64,000 nucleotides of DNA from Acidobacteriota bacterium (lineage in GTDB: Bacteria > Acidobacteriota > Vicinamibacteria > Vicinamibacterales > UBA2999), in contig CAUJDN010000018.1 of NCBI GenBank assembly GCA_963169195.1, forward strand, positions 22,941-86,940, written 5' to 3'. The translations under genes and the position numbers were made by a program. Of this stretch, positions 1 to 8,318 are shown piece after piece (the stretch's first letter is position 1; each line of letters begins with the position of its first letter). The notes below the pieces were generated by a model, which was given only the letters and a program-made list of their open reading frames with translations, was not told the DNA's origin and did not search any database.

Positions 1-12
1 GATTCCCGGGCG

Positions 13-1455
13 ATGGCGGTCCTCCCATTCCGCGGCGAATTCGGCGATCCCCTGGACCTGGCCGCCCTGGCCGCGATCAATCACGACGGCGACGCGTCGC
101 CGCTGCTCGAGGGCGTGCTCCGGGACCCGCACCTCGCGGCGCTCGATTCCGATCTGGACTTCGCAGCCGCGGCCCGCCAGTCGCGATCGGGCCACTTCGA
201 CGAGCGCGCCTTTCTCGATTCCGGGCAGCAGGCCATCACCCGGTACATCCGCCGGTCGCGGGCACCCCTGCGGCTCGTGTTCACGCGCCACGCGGACCCG
301 GAGCGGCTGTTGCGGCAGAAGCTCGTCGCCGTGGCCGCAGCCCTTCGGAACGAGCCGACCGCGCCTCGCCCCGGGATTCGACCGTCCTGCCGGGTGGAAG
401 CCCTGTTCGGCCGGCTGGCCCGTCGGCTGCCTCTCGCCCACGTGCCGATGGCACGGCCACTCGCCATCGACGAGGCCTTTCCGGGCGCCAGCCGGTACGC
501 CTGGCGCGTGGCCACCGCGCATGGATCCGGGCGGCGCGCCGCCGGCACGGCGCGGATCGAGGTCGGGCGGGCCGTCTTCGTGGACGACGTGGACGTGGAC
601 GCGCGCACGGGCGCGGTGCGGATCGGCGGCGCCGGGGCCGGCACCCGCATCCGCACCGAGGTGGTCGTGAAGGGCGTCGGGGCCACCCCGTTTACCGCCA
701 ATCGTTTCAGCGCCCGCGCATCCGGTGTGCTCACCATGCTGCAGGGTGAGCGCGACTGGCGCCACAGCACCATGCTCGCGCGCGGCGGTGTGCCCGTCTA
801 CCGCCCGCTGGAGTTGACGCTGCTCCCGTACTGTCACTGGCATCCCACAATGGGCTGGCGGCCGATGGTGGTCTACGCGCGCCTGCCCCTCGAGAACCTG
901 CGCGTCTCCGACCTCGAGCTGCTGCCGCCCTCGCGCGGGCGTCACGCGCTCGACGGGGTGCGCCGCAAGCTGGCGACCCTCGCCGGCGTCGAGCCGGCGG
1001 ACATCGACCCCACCATCCTGGTGCGCGTCGTCGTGGCACGCCTCGGCCGGATCGCCGGCCTGTGCCAGGGGGGGACCACGCTCGGCGGACGGCCGTTCTT
1101 CCATGGCTTCCTGCACTGGCAGAACGTCAGCCTGCTCGGCGAGCTCGTCGACCTGGGAGAAGGACGGTTCGTGGACGACCGCCGCGCCCTGCAACGCGCC
1201 TACGCACGGAGCGGCTACGTGGACCCCGCGAAGGCGTGGACGGCGAGCGTGCGGGCGGCCCGGGACGAACTGGCGGTGTTCCACCAGGTCGCCCGGCGCT
1301 TCGCACGAGTGACCAACGGCCTGCTGCGGCCCGGGCGGCGCACGCCGCCCGGCCTCGATCGGTTGTTTGCACGCACGCACGCGGAGGGCCGGGCCGGGAC
1401 GCGGGCCGACGATGTGGCGGAGCTGGTCCAGGCCGCGATGCGGGGGACGCCGTGA
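13..1455 (+). CDS. Divergent SelO-like (YdiU/UPF0061) pseudokinase-fold protein
   Basis: I read this 480-residue protein as a distant relative of SelO, the pseudokinase-fold enzyme that transfers AMP to protein hydroxyls. Two blocks support this. Residues 217-250 carry KGVGATPF (K220) followed by a Met-Leu and a Gly-(Val)-Pro-x-x-Arg, matching the SelO KGxGxTPYSR lysine block. Residues 364-381 read HGFLHWQNVSLLGELVDL, matching the SelO HGVMNTDNMSLLGLTLDY catalytic block. N371 and D380 align with the metal-binding Asn and Asp, but the catalytic-base Asp is Gln370. Of the family's GDGRAVL block only a degenerate trace remains. Its stop overlaps the start of the radical SAM gene (GTGA), so the two are translationally coupled. 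The frame is open to the left edge of the window, so the true start may lie upstream. Fold assignment is fairly likely; activity is unknown. Confidence 0.6.
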   Translation: MAVLPFRGEFGDPLDLAALAAINHDGDASPLLEGVLRDPHLAALDSDLDFAAAARQSRSGHFDERAFLDSGQQAITRYIRRSRAPLRLVFTRHADPERLLRQKLVAVAAALRNEPTAPRPGIRPSCRVEALFGRLARRLPLAHVPMARPLAIDEAFPGASRYAWRVATAHGSGRRAAGTARIEVGRAVFVDDVDVDARTGAVRIGGAGAGTRIRTEVVVKGVGATPFTANRFSARASGVLTMLQGERDWRHSTMLARGGVPVYRPLELTLLPYCHWHPTMGWRPMVVYARLPLENLRVSDLELLPPSRGRHALDGVRRKLATLAGVEPADIDPTILVRVVVARLGRIAGLCQGGTTLGGRPFFHGFLHWQNVSLLGELVDLGEGRFVDDRRALQRAYARSGYVDPAKAWTASVRAARDELAVFHQVARRFARVTNGLLRPGRRTPPGLDRLFARTHAEGRAGTRADDVAELVQAAMRGTP

Positions 1456-3113
1456 TCGACTGCCTCTTCATCGGCCACAACGACGGCTCGTTTCCCGAGT
1501 ACGTCGATCAGGTGCGGGCGATGGGACCCGACGCCGGGCCCTGGCGTCGAGTGAACCTCTCCTTCGTGGAGCTGGACGGCGTGCCGCACCGGGCGATGGA
1601 CGTGCTGAATCGCGTCAACGGCCGCGATGGGCGACGGCGACCGACGCTGAACAACATGGAGGGCCTCTCGCCCACCATCGCGTACCTGGCCAGCCATGTT
1701 CGCCGTCACGGCTTCTCGTTCGACTTCGTGACGCTGTTCCAGGACGAGCGGCGCCGCCTGGCCCGCCTGCTGCGGGGTGGGGACGTGATGGCCGTGGCCA
1801 TCACGACGACGTTCTACGTCGGCACGTGGTGGATCGAGGAGATCGTCCACTTCGTCCGCCGCCTCAGCCCGTCCACGCGCATCATCGTGGGCGGCCCGTA
1901 CCTGTACAACCAGTCGGTGCTCGCGCCGGAGCGAATGGACGAGCTCTTCGCCGAGCTCGACGCGGACGTGTACGTGATCAGCCGCGAGGGCGAGCTCGCG
2001 CTCACCCGCGTCCTCGACGCGCTGAAGGGCCGCCGGAGCCTCGGCGCCATCGACAACATCGCGTACCGGCGTCGCGGGCGGTTCGTGCGCACGACGGCGT
2101 CACCCGAAGTCAACCCGCTGGCCGCGAACCCGGTGGACTACGACCTCTTCCCGTCGCGCATCGGCGAGTTCGTGGCCATCCGCACATCGAAGTCGTGCCC
2201 GTTCGCGTGCGCGTTCTGCTCCTATCCGCAGCAGGCCGGCGCCTATGTCTACGAGGGCATCGACGCCGTGGAGCAGGAGCTCGATCGGATCCGGCGGGTC
2301 GGGACCGTGACCACGCTCGCGTTCATCGACGACACCGTCAACGTGCCCAGGGGCCGGTTCAAGGACCTCCTCCGGATGATGATCGGCAAGGGCTACCGGT
2401 TCCGCTGGAACGCCAACCTGCGCGCGGACCACGCGGACGCCGAGTGCATCGACCTGATGCGACGGAGCGGCTGTGAAGGCGTGTTCCTCGGCGTCGAGTC
2501 GGGCAGCGACGCGATGCTGAAGCGGATGAACAAGACCTCGCGATCGGCGGACTACCGCCGCGTGATTCCTCAGCTCAGGGACGCCGGGATTCTCACCCAC
2601 TGCAGCCTCATCATCGGATTCCCTGGCGAGACCAGGGACACGGTGCGGGAGACGATCGACCTCATCGAGGAGGCGCGACCCGACACCTACCGGGCGCACC
2701 TCTGGTATTGCGACCCGACGACGCCCGTCTGGCGGAAACGCCACGAGCTGGGCCTGGAGGGCGCGCAGTTCGACTGGCGGCACTCCACGATGGACTCGGC
2801 CATGGCCGCCGACCTCGTGGACGAACTGTTCCTGACGGTCCAGAACTCGACATGGCTCCCGCAGCACGGCTTCGATTCCCGGTGCCTCTTCTACCTGCAG
2901 CGGAAGGGCATGCCCCTGCCCCAGATCCTGCGGTTCCTGCGGGCGTTCAACGACGCGGTCCGGTTCAGGCTCCGGCACCCGGACGCCCCCGGGATCGAGC
3001 CGTCGCTGCTGGCGCAGCTGGAAGAGTGCGGCCGGTTCGAGCCCGTCCGCGCGGGCGCACGGCCCTCCAGGACGGACGCCGCTCCTCCGGCGCTCTCAGC
3101 CGCCCGCGCCTGA
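1452..3113 (+). CDS. PhpK-family B12-binding radical SAM enzyme
   Basis: This 553-residue protein looks like a class B cobalamin-dependent radical SAM enzyme, the group that includes the P-methyltransferase PhpK of phosphinothricin biosynthesis; relatives also occur in peptide and polyketide natural-product clusters. It starts with the family-type LFIGHNDGSFPEYV segment. A B12-binding-like alpha/beta domain covers roughly residues 60-200 and includes AITTTFYVGTWW and IIVGGPYLYNQ. The 4Fe-4S motif CxxxCxxC is C249, C253, C256 (SCPFACAFCSYP). A typical radical SAM barrel follows, with FIDDTVNVP, GVFLGVESGSDAMLKRMNK and LIIGFPGET. The GTG start overlaps the stop of the SelO-like gene, which argues for one operon. 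The substrate cannot be told from sequence. A cobalamin adenosyltransferase lies elsewhere in the window but is not linked. The 3' end overlaps the convergent 2H gene by 18 bp. Confidence 0.8.
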   Translation: MIDCLFIGHNDGSFPEYVDQVRAMGPDAGPWRRVNLSFVELDGVPHRAMDVLNRVNGRDGRRRPTLNNMEGLSPTIAYLASHVRRHGFSFDFVTLFQDERRRLARLLRGGDVMAVAITTTFYVGTWWIEEIVHFVRRLSPSTRIIVGGPYLYNQSVLAPERMDELFAELDADVYVISREGELALTRVLDALKGRRSLGAIDNIAYRRRGRFVRTTASPEVNPLAANPVDYDLFPSRIGEFVAIRTSKSCPFACAFCSYPQQAGAYVYEGIDAVEQELDRIRRVGTVTTLAFIDDTVNVPRGRFKDLLRMMIGKGYRFRWNANLRADHADAECIDLMRRSGCEGVFLGVESGSDAMLKRMNKTSRSADYRRVIPQLRDAGILTHCSLIIGFPGETRDTVRETIDLIEEARPDTYRAHLWYCDPTTPVWRKRHELGLEGAQFDWRHSTMDSAMAADLVDELFLTVQNSTWLPQHGFDSRCLFYLQRKGMPLPQILRFLRAFNDAVRFRLRHPDAPGIEPSLLAQLEECGRFEPVRAGARPSRTDAAPPALSAARA

Positions 3114-3671
3114 TGGCCGGCCCGGCCGCGTCGCGCGGGGGCGGGCGAGCGGCAGCCGGGACACCAGCCGCCAGCGCGCCTCGCCGGCGCGCATGCGCCA
3201 GAGCAGCACCTCGCGGCAGATGAAGCGCCCCGCGAAGCGCCGGCGACAAAGCGCCTGCCAGGCCGCGCCGGCGCGCTCGGGCGCGAGGCGCCCGGCCAGC
3301 GTGATGTGCGGGTGCGAGAAGGGGACGTGCCGGTCGCCCGGATCGAGCCGGCCCGCCACGGCGCGCGCACAGGCGCGCTGGCATCGGACGAGCGCGCGCG
3401 TCCGATCGACCGGCACGTAGATGAAGTCCCTGTCGCCGAAGTACGACACGCCCGTGTAGCCGATCGGAAAGGCCTCGAGACGCCCGATGGCCGCGCGAAG
3501 CGCGCGCACGAGGTCGCGCTCGCGGCGCCCCTTCCCGAGCCTGCGGGGAATGACCAGCGTGATGTGGGGCGCGGACCGGGCGTCGGATCCGTAGCGGCGC
3601 CCGATGGCCGAGACGCGCCGGGAGAGGGCGGCGGGGACCGCGATGTGCAGGTAATATTGCGCCGCGCGCAT
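3096..3671 (-). CDS. 2H phosphoesterase / 2'-5' RNA ligase family protein
   Basis: This 191-residue protein belongs to the 2H superfamily (2'-5' RNA ligase-like, LigT/ThpR). The members act on 2',5' or cyclic phosphodiester bonds, often in RNA repair or turnover. Both catalytic H-x-T motifs are present: H36-I-T38 in SAPHITLVIP and H122-I-T124 in SHPHITLAG, with the usual spacing of about 85 residues. The length is normal for the family. A second ATG lies 12 nt upstream at 3683, but that start would overlap the divergent PHP gene further. With the start used here, the ATGs of the two divergent genes share one CATG palindrome. The C-terminal tail is Arg/Pro-rich and probably disordered. Substrate unknown. 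Confidence 0.8.
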   Translation of the reverse strand: MRAAQYYLHIAVPAALSRRVSAIGRRYGSDARSAPHITLVIPRRLGKGRRERDLVRALRAAIGRLEAFPIGYTGVSYFGDRDFIYVPVDRTRALVRCQRACARAVAGRLDPGDRHVPFSHPHITLAGRLAPERAGAAWQALCRRRFAGRFICREVLLWRMRAGEARWRLVSRLPLARPRATRPGRPSGAGG

Positions 3672-4536
3672 GACGGCACCCATTCTCTACGATGCGCACA
3701 TGCACACGCCGTTGTGCGGCCATGCCATCGGCCAGCCGGAGGCCTACGCGAGACAGGCCCTGCGTGTGGGGCTCGGGGGCGTCGTCTTCACGTGTCATGC
3801 CCCGATGCCGGACGGCTTCTGGCCGGGCGTGCGGATGCGCGAGGACGAGCTCGACACCTACGTCGCGATCGTCGCCCGCGCGGCGGACCGCTTCCGCGGC
3901 CGGCTCGACGTCAGGCTCGGCCTCGAGAGCGAGTACTTCCCGGGCTTCGAGCGGTACCTGGCCCGGCTCCATCGCCGCGCCCGCTTCGAGTACATCCTCG
4001 GCTCCGTGCACTGGCAATCGCCCGAGTACCGGGCGCGCTTCGGGGCGGGCCCGCTCGAATCGTTCCGGCGCCGGTACTTCACCCACCTGGCCGACGCCGC
4101 GGAGACGGGCCTCTACGACTGCCTCAGCCATCCCGACCTGATCAAGAACCATCGTCCGGCGTCGTGGCGCTTCTCGCGCCTGGCCGATCACGTGGGCCGG
4201 TGCCTCGATCGGATTGCCGCCACCGGTGTCGCCATGGAGCTGAACACGTCCGGGCTCCGGAAGCCCTGCGCCGAGATGAACCCGGGCCACGAGATGCTCG
4301 CCCTGATGGCCGCGCGAGGCATCCCGGTGGTCGTGGGCTCCGACGCGCATCGCCCGGAGCGCGTGGGCGCGCACTTCGTCGAGGCGCTCGAGGCGCTCGA
4401 ACGCGCCGGCTACGCGGAGGTGCACGTGTTCGCGCGGCGCCGCCGGCGGGCGCTGCGCATTGCCGACGTCAGGGCCTGCCTGCGCGCCGTCCCGGGCGCG
4501 GTGGGGCCCGCACGACGGTCGCGGCGACCCGCGTGA
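3670..4536 (+). CDS. PHP-domain histidinol-phosphatase (HisJ-type)
   Basis: This 288-residue PHP-domain phosphoesterase resembles HisJ/HisK histidinol-phosphatases, which remove phosphate from L-histidinol phosphate in the penultimate part of histidine synthesis. Metal ligands expected for the family are visible in order: D8-A-H10-M-H12, FTCHAP (about residue 42), the Glu in GLESEYF, GSVHW, CLSHPDL, and GSDAHRP near residue 220. Length fits the family of roughly 270 residues. The next gene encodes a histidinol-phosphate aminotransferase-like enzyme, which supports the substrate guess, although that enzyme carries a Tat signal while this one looks cytoplasmic. A TAATAT hexamer lies 11 nt before the ATG and may be a -10 element. 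Other PHP phosphatase substrates remain possible. Confidence 0.75.
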   Translation: MTAPILYDAHMHTPLCGHAIGQPEAYARQALRVGLGGVVFTCHAPMPDGFWPGVRMREDELDTYVAIVARAADRFRGRLDVRLGLESEYFPGFERYLARLHRRARFEYILGSVHWQSPEYRARFGAGPLESFRRRYFTHLADAAETGLYDCLSHPDLIKNHRPASWRFSRLADHVGRCLDRIAATGVAMELNTSGLRKPCAEMNPGHEMLALMAARGIPVVVGSDAHRPERVGAHFVEALEALERAGYAEVHVFARRRRRALRIADVRACLRAVPGAVGPARRSRRPA

Positions 4537-4577
4537 CTCGCCGGCCTGTCTTCGTTTGTCACCAGGCCCCATTCCCG

Positions 4578-4607
4578 TTCACGCGTCACCCCCTTCGGGA
4601 CTACAAT
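4578..4607 (+). promoter_or_regulatory. Candidate sigma70-type promoter of the aminotransferase gene
   Basis: TTCACG (4 of 6 to the -35 consensus) and TACAAT (5 of 6 to the -10 consensus) are separated by 18 bp. Predicted transcription would begin near 4614 and give a leader of about 38 nt that contains the GGAGGAAG Shine-Dalgarno. The assignment rests on consensus matching only. Confidence 0.35.
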
Positions 4608-4651
4608 CAGCGTCCACGGTTCGTGGTCGACGGGAGTCGTCTGGAGGAAGC

Positions 4652-5842
4652 ATGGGCAAGCACGTGTCGCGACGCAACTTCATGGGTGGGATGGCGGCGG
4701 CGGTGGGATATCTGAGCACGCGGCCGAGCGCCGAGCTGTGGGCCCAGGGCGGCCCCGCGGCCGTCGCGGCACAGCGCGCGCGCGGGCGGATGACGCCCGA
4801 GCAGTACGACCGGATGGCCAAGCTCGCCAACAACGAGAACAACTTCGGGCCGCCCGCGTCGGTGATGAAGGCGATGAACGCGGCGTGGAAGTACGTCAAC
4901 CGCTACGGCTACCCGGACGGCAACATCGTCCAGGTGATCGCCGACCATCACGGCGTCAAGCCCGAGAACATCCTGCTCGGCGCCGGCTCCGGCGAAATCC
5001 TCGACGTCGTCGGGACCACGTTCCTGCTGGGCGGCAAGAAGGCCATCGGCTGCGACCCGTCGTACGGATCGGTGTACCAGCACGCGACGGCCATCAAGGC
5101 CGACTCGATCCGCGTGCCGCTCAAGGCCGACTACAACCTCGACACCAACAGGATGATCGAGCTGGCCAACCAGCGCGCCAGCGAGATCGGCTTCTACTAC
5201 CTGTGCAACCCGAACAACCCGACCGGGCTGATCGTGCCGAAGCAGGAGGTGAAGGCCATCGTCGAGAACCTGCCGAAGGGCATGCCGATCCTGATCGACG
5301 AGGCGTACCACCACTTCGTGAACACTCCGGACTACGAGACCTCCGTTCCGTACGTCCTCGAAGGCCGGCCGGTCATCGTCGCGCGCACGTTCTCGAAGAT
5401 CGCGGGCCTGGCGGCCATGCGCCTGGGCTACGCCGTGGCGCCGCGCGAGATCATCCAGCAGATGCGGCCGTTCTCGATGGGCAGCATCAACGTGCTGGTG
5501 AAGCACGGCGGCGTGGCGTCGATCCAGGACACGGCCGCGCAGGCCGACGTGAAGGACAAGATCATCACGCTCCGCACGAAGACCGCCGGCGAGCTGAAGG
5601 CGCACGGCTACGACGTCATCCCGTCGGAGACCAATTTCTTCATGGTGCACCTGGGCCGCCCGGTGCAGCCCGTGATCGAGGAATTCCGCCAGCGGGAGGT
5701 CCTGGTGGGCCGTCCCTTCCCGCCGATGCTCGAGCACCTGCGCGTGTCGGTCGGGACGGCCGAGGAGATGGATCGCTTCATGGCCGCCTTCAAGCAGATC
5801 TTCCCGGCAAAGACCCGGCAGACCAGCCTCGCGGGGCGGTAG
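4652..5842 (+). CDS. Tat-exported histidinol-phosphate-type aminotransferase
   Basis: This 396-residue protein is a fold-type I, class I/II PLP-dependent aminotransferase, closest in pattern to histidinol-phosphate aminotransferases. The start at ATG 4652 is fixed by GGAGGAAG just upstream and by a twin-arginine signal (SRRNFMGGMAAAVGYL). The catalytic part shows NENNFGPP, GAGSGEILD, CNPNNPTG, LIDEAYHHF, the PLP lysine K249 in TFSKIAGLAAMRLGY, and a C-terminal LRVSVG arginine block. Biosynthetic HisC is normally cytoplasmic, so the Tat signal suggests a periplasmic role in amino-acid scavenging or turnover. It follows a PHP histidinol-phosphatase-like gene on the same strand but has its own candidate promoter. 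A hairpin follows the stop. Confidence 0.85.
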   Translation: MGKHVSRRNFMGGMAAAVGYLSTRPSAELWAQGGPAAVAAQRARGRMTPEQYDRMAKLANNENNFGPPASVMKAMNAAWKYVNRYGYPDGNIVQVIADHHGVKPENILLGAGSGEILDVVGTTFLLGGKKAIGCDPSYGSVYQHATAIKADSIRVPLKADYNLDTNRMIELANQRASEIGFYYLCNPNNPTGLIVPKQEVKAIVENLPKGMPILIDEAYHHFVNTPDYETSVPYVLEGRPVIVARTFSKIAGLAAMRLGYAVAPREIIQQMRPFSMGSINVLVKHGGVASIQDTAAQADVKDKIITLRTKTAGELKAHGYDVIPSETNFFMVHLGRPVQPVIEEFRQREVLVGRPFPPMLEHLRVSVGTAEEMDRFMAAFKQIFPAKTRQTSLAGR

Positions 5843-5887
5843 GGCCGGCGGCAGGCCTCCGGTGGGCCTGCGGCGGGAAGCATCAGG

Positions 5888-5918
5888 GAAGGGCCGGGGG
5901 CGTCACCTCCGGCCCTTC
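5888..5918 (+). terminator. GC-rich hairpin after the aminotransferase gene
   Basis: GAAGGGCCGG at 5888-5897 pairs perfectly with CCGGCCCTTC at 5909-5918 around an 11-nt loop. It lies 45 bp beyond the aminotransferase stop. There is no U tract, so it may be an RNA 3'-end stabiliser rather than a classical intrinsic terminator. A hairpin with a similar GAAGG..CCTTC stem lies at 11404-11435. Confidence 0.55.
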
Positions 5919-5976
5919 GCACGTACGCTCGGGGTCACGAGGAAGCCCTCAGCCCCCCAAGCCCCAAGCCCCTTGC

Positions 5977-5982
5977 TATATT
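5977..5982 (+). promoter_or_regulatory. -10 element of a probably leaderless lipoprotein gene
   Basis: TATATT (5 of 6 to TATAAT) lies 8 nt before the GTG at 5991. A start site about 7 nt downstream of a -10 would fall on or next to the GTG, and no Shine-Dalgarno is visible. Two copies of the heptamer CAAGCCC lie just upstream (5958-5971). Confidence 0.5.
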
Positions 5983-5990
5983 GGATCCCG

Positions 5991-6590
5991 GTGACACGCC
6001 ACGCTCTGCAGCTGATCCTCATGGCCACCGTCCTGTCGGCCTGCGCGCCGGGACCCGGGGCGGAGGACTACGCGGCGACGGTCGCGGAAGACCGCGCGCT
6101 GAAGGACGAGAGCTTCCGCTCGGCGCCCGACTCGCCCATCCCGCCCGACCGGAAGGAGGTCCTGCTGCCGCTCGCCTACTTTCCGGTGGACGAGAACTAC
6201 GCGGTGCCCGCCGAGCTGGAGCCGTCGCGGGACCGCTCGCGCCTGCAGATTCCCACGTCGACCGGCAAGCTCCGGGACTACGAGCGCATCGGCACGCTGC
6301 GCTTCAGCCTCCAGGGTCAGCCGCTGCAGTTGACGGCGTTCGCCGAGGTGGGACAGCCGATGTCGCGCCTGTTCGTCCCGTTCGCCGACACCACGAGCGG
6401 TGACGAAAGCTACTCCGCCGGCCGCTACATGGAGCTCGATCCGACGGCCACCGGCATCTACGTCGTCGACTTCAACGGCGCGTATCACCCGTACTGCTAC
6501 TACAACGCCGAGTACGACTGTCCCTTCCCGCCGGCCGAGAACCGCCTGAAGGTGCCCATCCGCGCCGGGGAGCGGCTGCCTGAAAGGTGA
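5991..6590 (+). CDS. DUF1684 lipoprotein
   Basis: This 199-residue lipoprotein belongs to the DUF1684 family, whose function is not established. The GTG start at 5991 gives a short signal peptide ending in the lipobox LSAC (about residue 17). The domain is recognised from its conserved C-terminal half: the Gly-Arg-Tyr-Met-x-Leu block, VVDFNGAYHPYCYYN, and CPFPPAENRLKVPIRAGER. The protein is presumably anchored to the membrane and periplasmic. A good -10 sequence only 8 nt upstream of the start suggests a leaderless mRNA. No functional link to its neighbours is visible. Confidence 0.85.
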   Translation: MTRHALQLILMATVLSACAPGPGAEDYAATVAEDRALKDESFRSAPDSPIPPDRKEVLLPLAYFPVDENYAVPAELEPSRDRSRLQIPTSTGKLRDYERIGTLRFSLQGQPLQLTAFAEVGQPMSRLFVPFADTTSGDESYSAGRYMELDPTATGIYVVDFNGAYHPYCYYNAEYDCPFPPAENRLKVPIRAGERLPER

Positions 6591-6649
6591 AGGGCGTCCA
6601 TTGATGACTCGGTCGGCGTGATGCACTCCCGACGCAGTTCGCTCCCGAC

Positions 6650-7336
6650 ATGGTTCTTCAGGCGATAGTTTTCGACTTCGACGGTGTCATCGCGGACAGC
6701 GAGCGGCTGCACCTGCGCGCGTACCAGGAGATTCTCGCGCCGGAGGGCGTCGTGCTCTCCGAGCGCGACTACTACGATCGCTACCTGGGCTACGACGACG
6801 TCGGGGTGTTCCGGGAGCTGGGGAAGGACCGCGGCCTGGCGATGGACGAGGGCCGGATCGCCGCGCTCATCGAGCGGAAGGGCCGTCGCTACGACGAGCT
6901 GGCGTCCGCCGGTGAAATGCTCTACCCCGGAGCGGGGGACTTCATCCGCGCGGCCGCGGCGGCGGTGCCGATTGCGATCGCCTCCGGCGCGCTCACGCAT
7001 GAAATCGAGGAGATCCTCGATCGCGCGGGGCTCCTCCCGCTCTTCCCCGTCATCGTCGGGGCCGACCAGACGGCGCGCAGCAAGCCGCATCCGGAGCCGT
7101 ACGTGACGGCGTTCGCGCGGCTCAGGGCGCACGCCGGGCGCGAGCTGGAGCCCTGGCGGAGCGTCGCGATCGAGGACTCGAAGTGGGGCCTCGTGTCGGC
7201 GCGCGGCGCGGACCTGCGCCTGGTGGCGGTGACCAACACCTACAGCGCCGCGGAGCTCCGCGAGGACGCGGAGCTGGTGTGCGAGGGCCTGTCGCACCTC
7301 ACGCTGGAGCGGCTGGACCAGCTGGTAGGGGACTGA
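6650..7336 (+). CDS. HAD-superfamily phosphatase (beta-phosphoglucomutase-like)
   Basis: This 228-residue haloacid dehalogenase-family protein probably dephosphorylates a small phosphorylated metabolite or moves a phosphate on a sugar. The nucleophile motif FDFDGVIADSE has D9 and D11. Motif II is the Ser in ASGALTHE, motif III the Lys in SKPHPEPY, and motif IV IEDSKWG. The helical cap following motif I is the type seen in beta-phosphoglucomutase and phosphoglycolate phosphatase. The stop TGA overlaps the next gene's ATG by one base, so the two are likely co-translated. Substrate cannot be assigned. Confidence 0.85.
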   Translation: MVLQAIVFDFDGVIADSERLHLRAYQEILAPEGVVLSERDYYDRYLGYDDVGVFRELGKDRGLAMDEGRIAALIERKGRRYDELASAGEMLYPGAGDFIRAAAAAVPIAIASGALTHEIEEILDRAGLLPLFPVIVGADQTARSKPHPEPYVTAFARLRAHAGRELEPWRSVAIEDSKWGLVSARGADLRLVAVTNTYSAAELREDAELVCEGLSHLTLERLDQLVGD

Positions 7337-8223
7337 TGGCGACGAAACCCCGCACGCTGGCCGAGCAGATCGCGGACGCGGCCGACCGGCCCGGCCCGGA
7401 CCTCGCCGCGCCGGCGTTCCTCGTCGCGAGGCTCGAGTACCCGCACCTGGATCCCGGGCCGTACCTCGATCGCATCGACGACATGGGCCTGACGGCCTCG
7501 CGGCGCATTGCCGCGGAGCCCGGCCACGACGCCCCGCTGGGCGCGCGCGTGGACGCGCTGAACAGGTACCTCTTCGGGGAGCTGGGCTTCCTCGGCAACC
7601 GCGAGCACTACGACGATCCCCGCAACAGCTGCCTCAACGAGGTGCTGGACAAGCGGACGGGCATCCCCATCACCATGGCGCTCGTCTACATCGAGGTGGC
7701 TCGGCGCGCCGGCATCCGCACCGAGGGCGTGAACTTCCCGGGCCACTTCCTCGCCCGCGTGCTGCAGGACCTGCACACCGACGACCCCGACGAGGGGCTC
7801 ATCGTGGATCCGTTCCACGGCGGCGCCATCCTGGACGAGCAGGACTGCCGGGCGCTGCTGCACCGCCACGTCGGGGAGGACGCGGCCTGGGCGCCGGCGC
7901 TGCTCGCGCGCGCGACACGGCGGCAGATCCTCGTGCGGATGCTGCTCAACCTCAAGCGGCTCTACGTCCGGATGCGATCGTTCCCGCAGGCGCGGCAGGT
8001 CACCGACATCCTGCTGGCGCTGCAGCCCTCGTCGCTGGCGGAACTCCGGGACCGCGGGCTGCTGGCCTACCACATGAACGACGTCTACCACGCGCTCAGG
8101 GACCTCGAGGCGTACCTCGGAATGGCGCGCCTGGCCGACCAGGACGAGGAGCAGCGCAAGGAGACCGAGCAGGTCTGGGAGCACGTGAAGACCCTCCGCC
8201 GCCGCGCCGCCCAGATGAACTGA
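7336..8223 (+). CDS. SirB1-like transglutaminase-fold protein with C-terminal TPR
   Basis: This 295-residue protein belongs to the SirB1/transglutaminase-like family. Its core, about residues 85-190, reads CLNEVLDKRTGIPITMALVY and GVNFPGHFLARV, typical of the family. The C-terminal third (from about residue 200: LLNLKRLYVRM, QARQVTDILLAL) has the amphipathic helix pattern of tetratricopeptide repeats. Proteins of this type are widespread and conserved, but their biochemical role is unclear. It starts on the last base of the HAD gene stop codon, so translational coupling is likely. No signal peptide; probably cytoplasmic. Confidence 0.75.
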   Translation: MATKPRTLAEQIADAADRPGPDLAAPAFLVARLEYPHLDPGPYLDRIDDMGLTASRRIAAEPGHDAPLGARVDALNRYLFGELGFLGNREHYDDPRNSCLNEVLDKRTGIPITMALVYIEVARRAGIRTEGVNFPGHFLARVLQDLHTDDPDEGLIVDPFHGGAILDEQDCRALLHRHVGEDAAWAPALLARATRRQILVRMLLNLKRLYVRMRSFPQARQVTDILLALQPSSLAELRDRGLLAYHMNDVYHALRDLEAYLGMARLADQDEEQRKETEQVWEHVKTLRRRAAQMN

Positions 8224-8318
8224 GCGTCACGGGACACCACGAGGGCACGAAGGGGGCGTCGTCCTTCGTGTCCTCGCGGTGGCCTGTCGTGGCGCGATCG
8301 GTGGCCCGCCAGGCCAGA

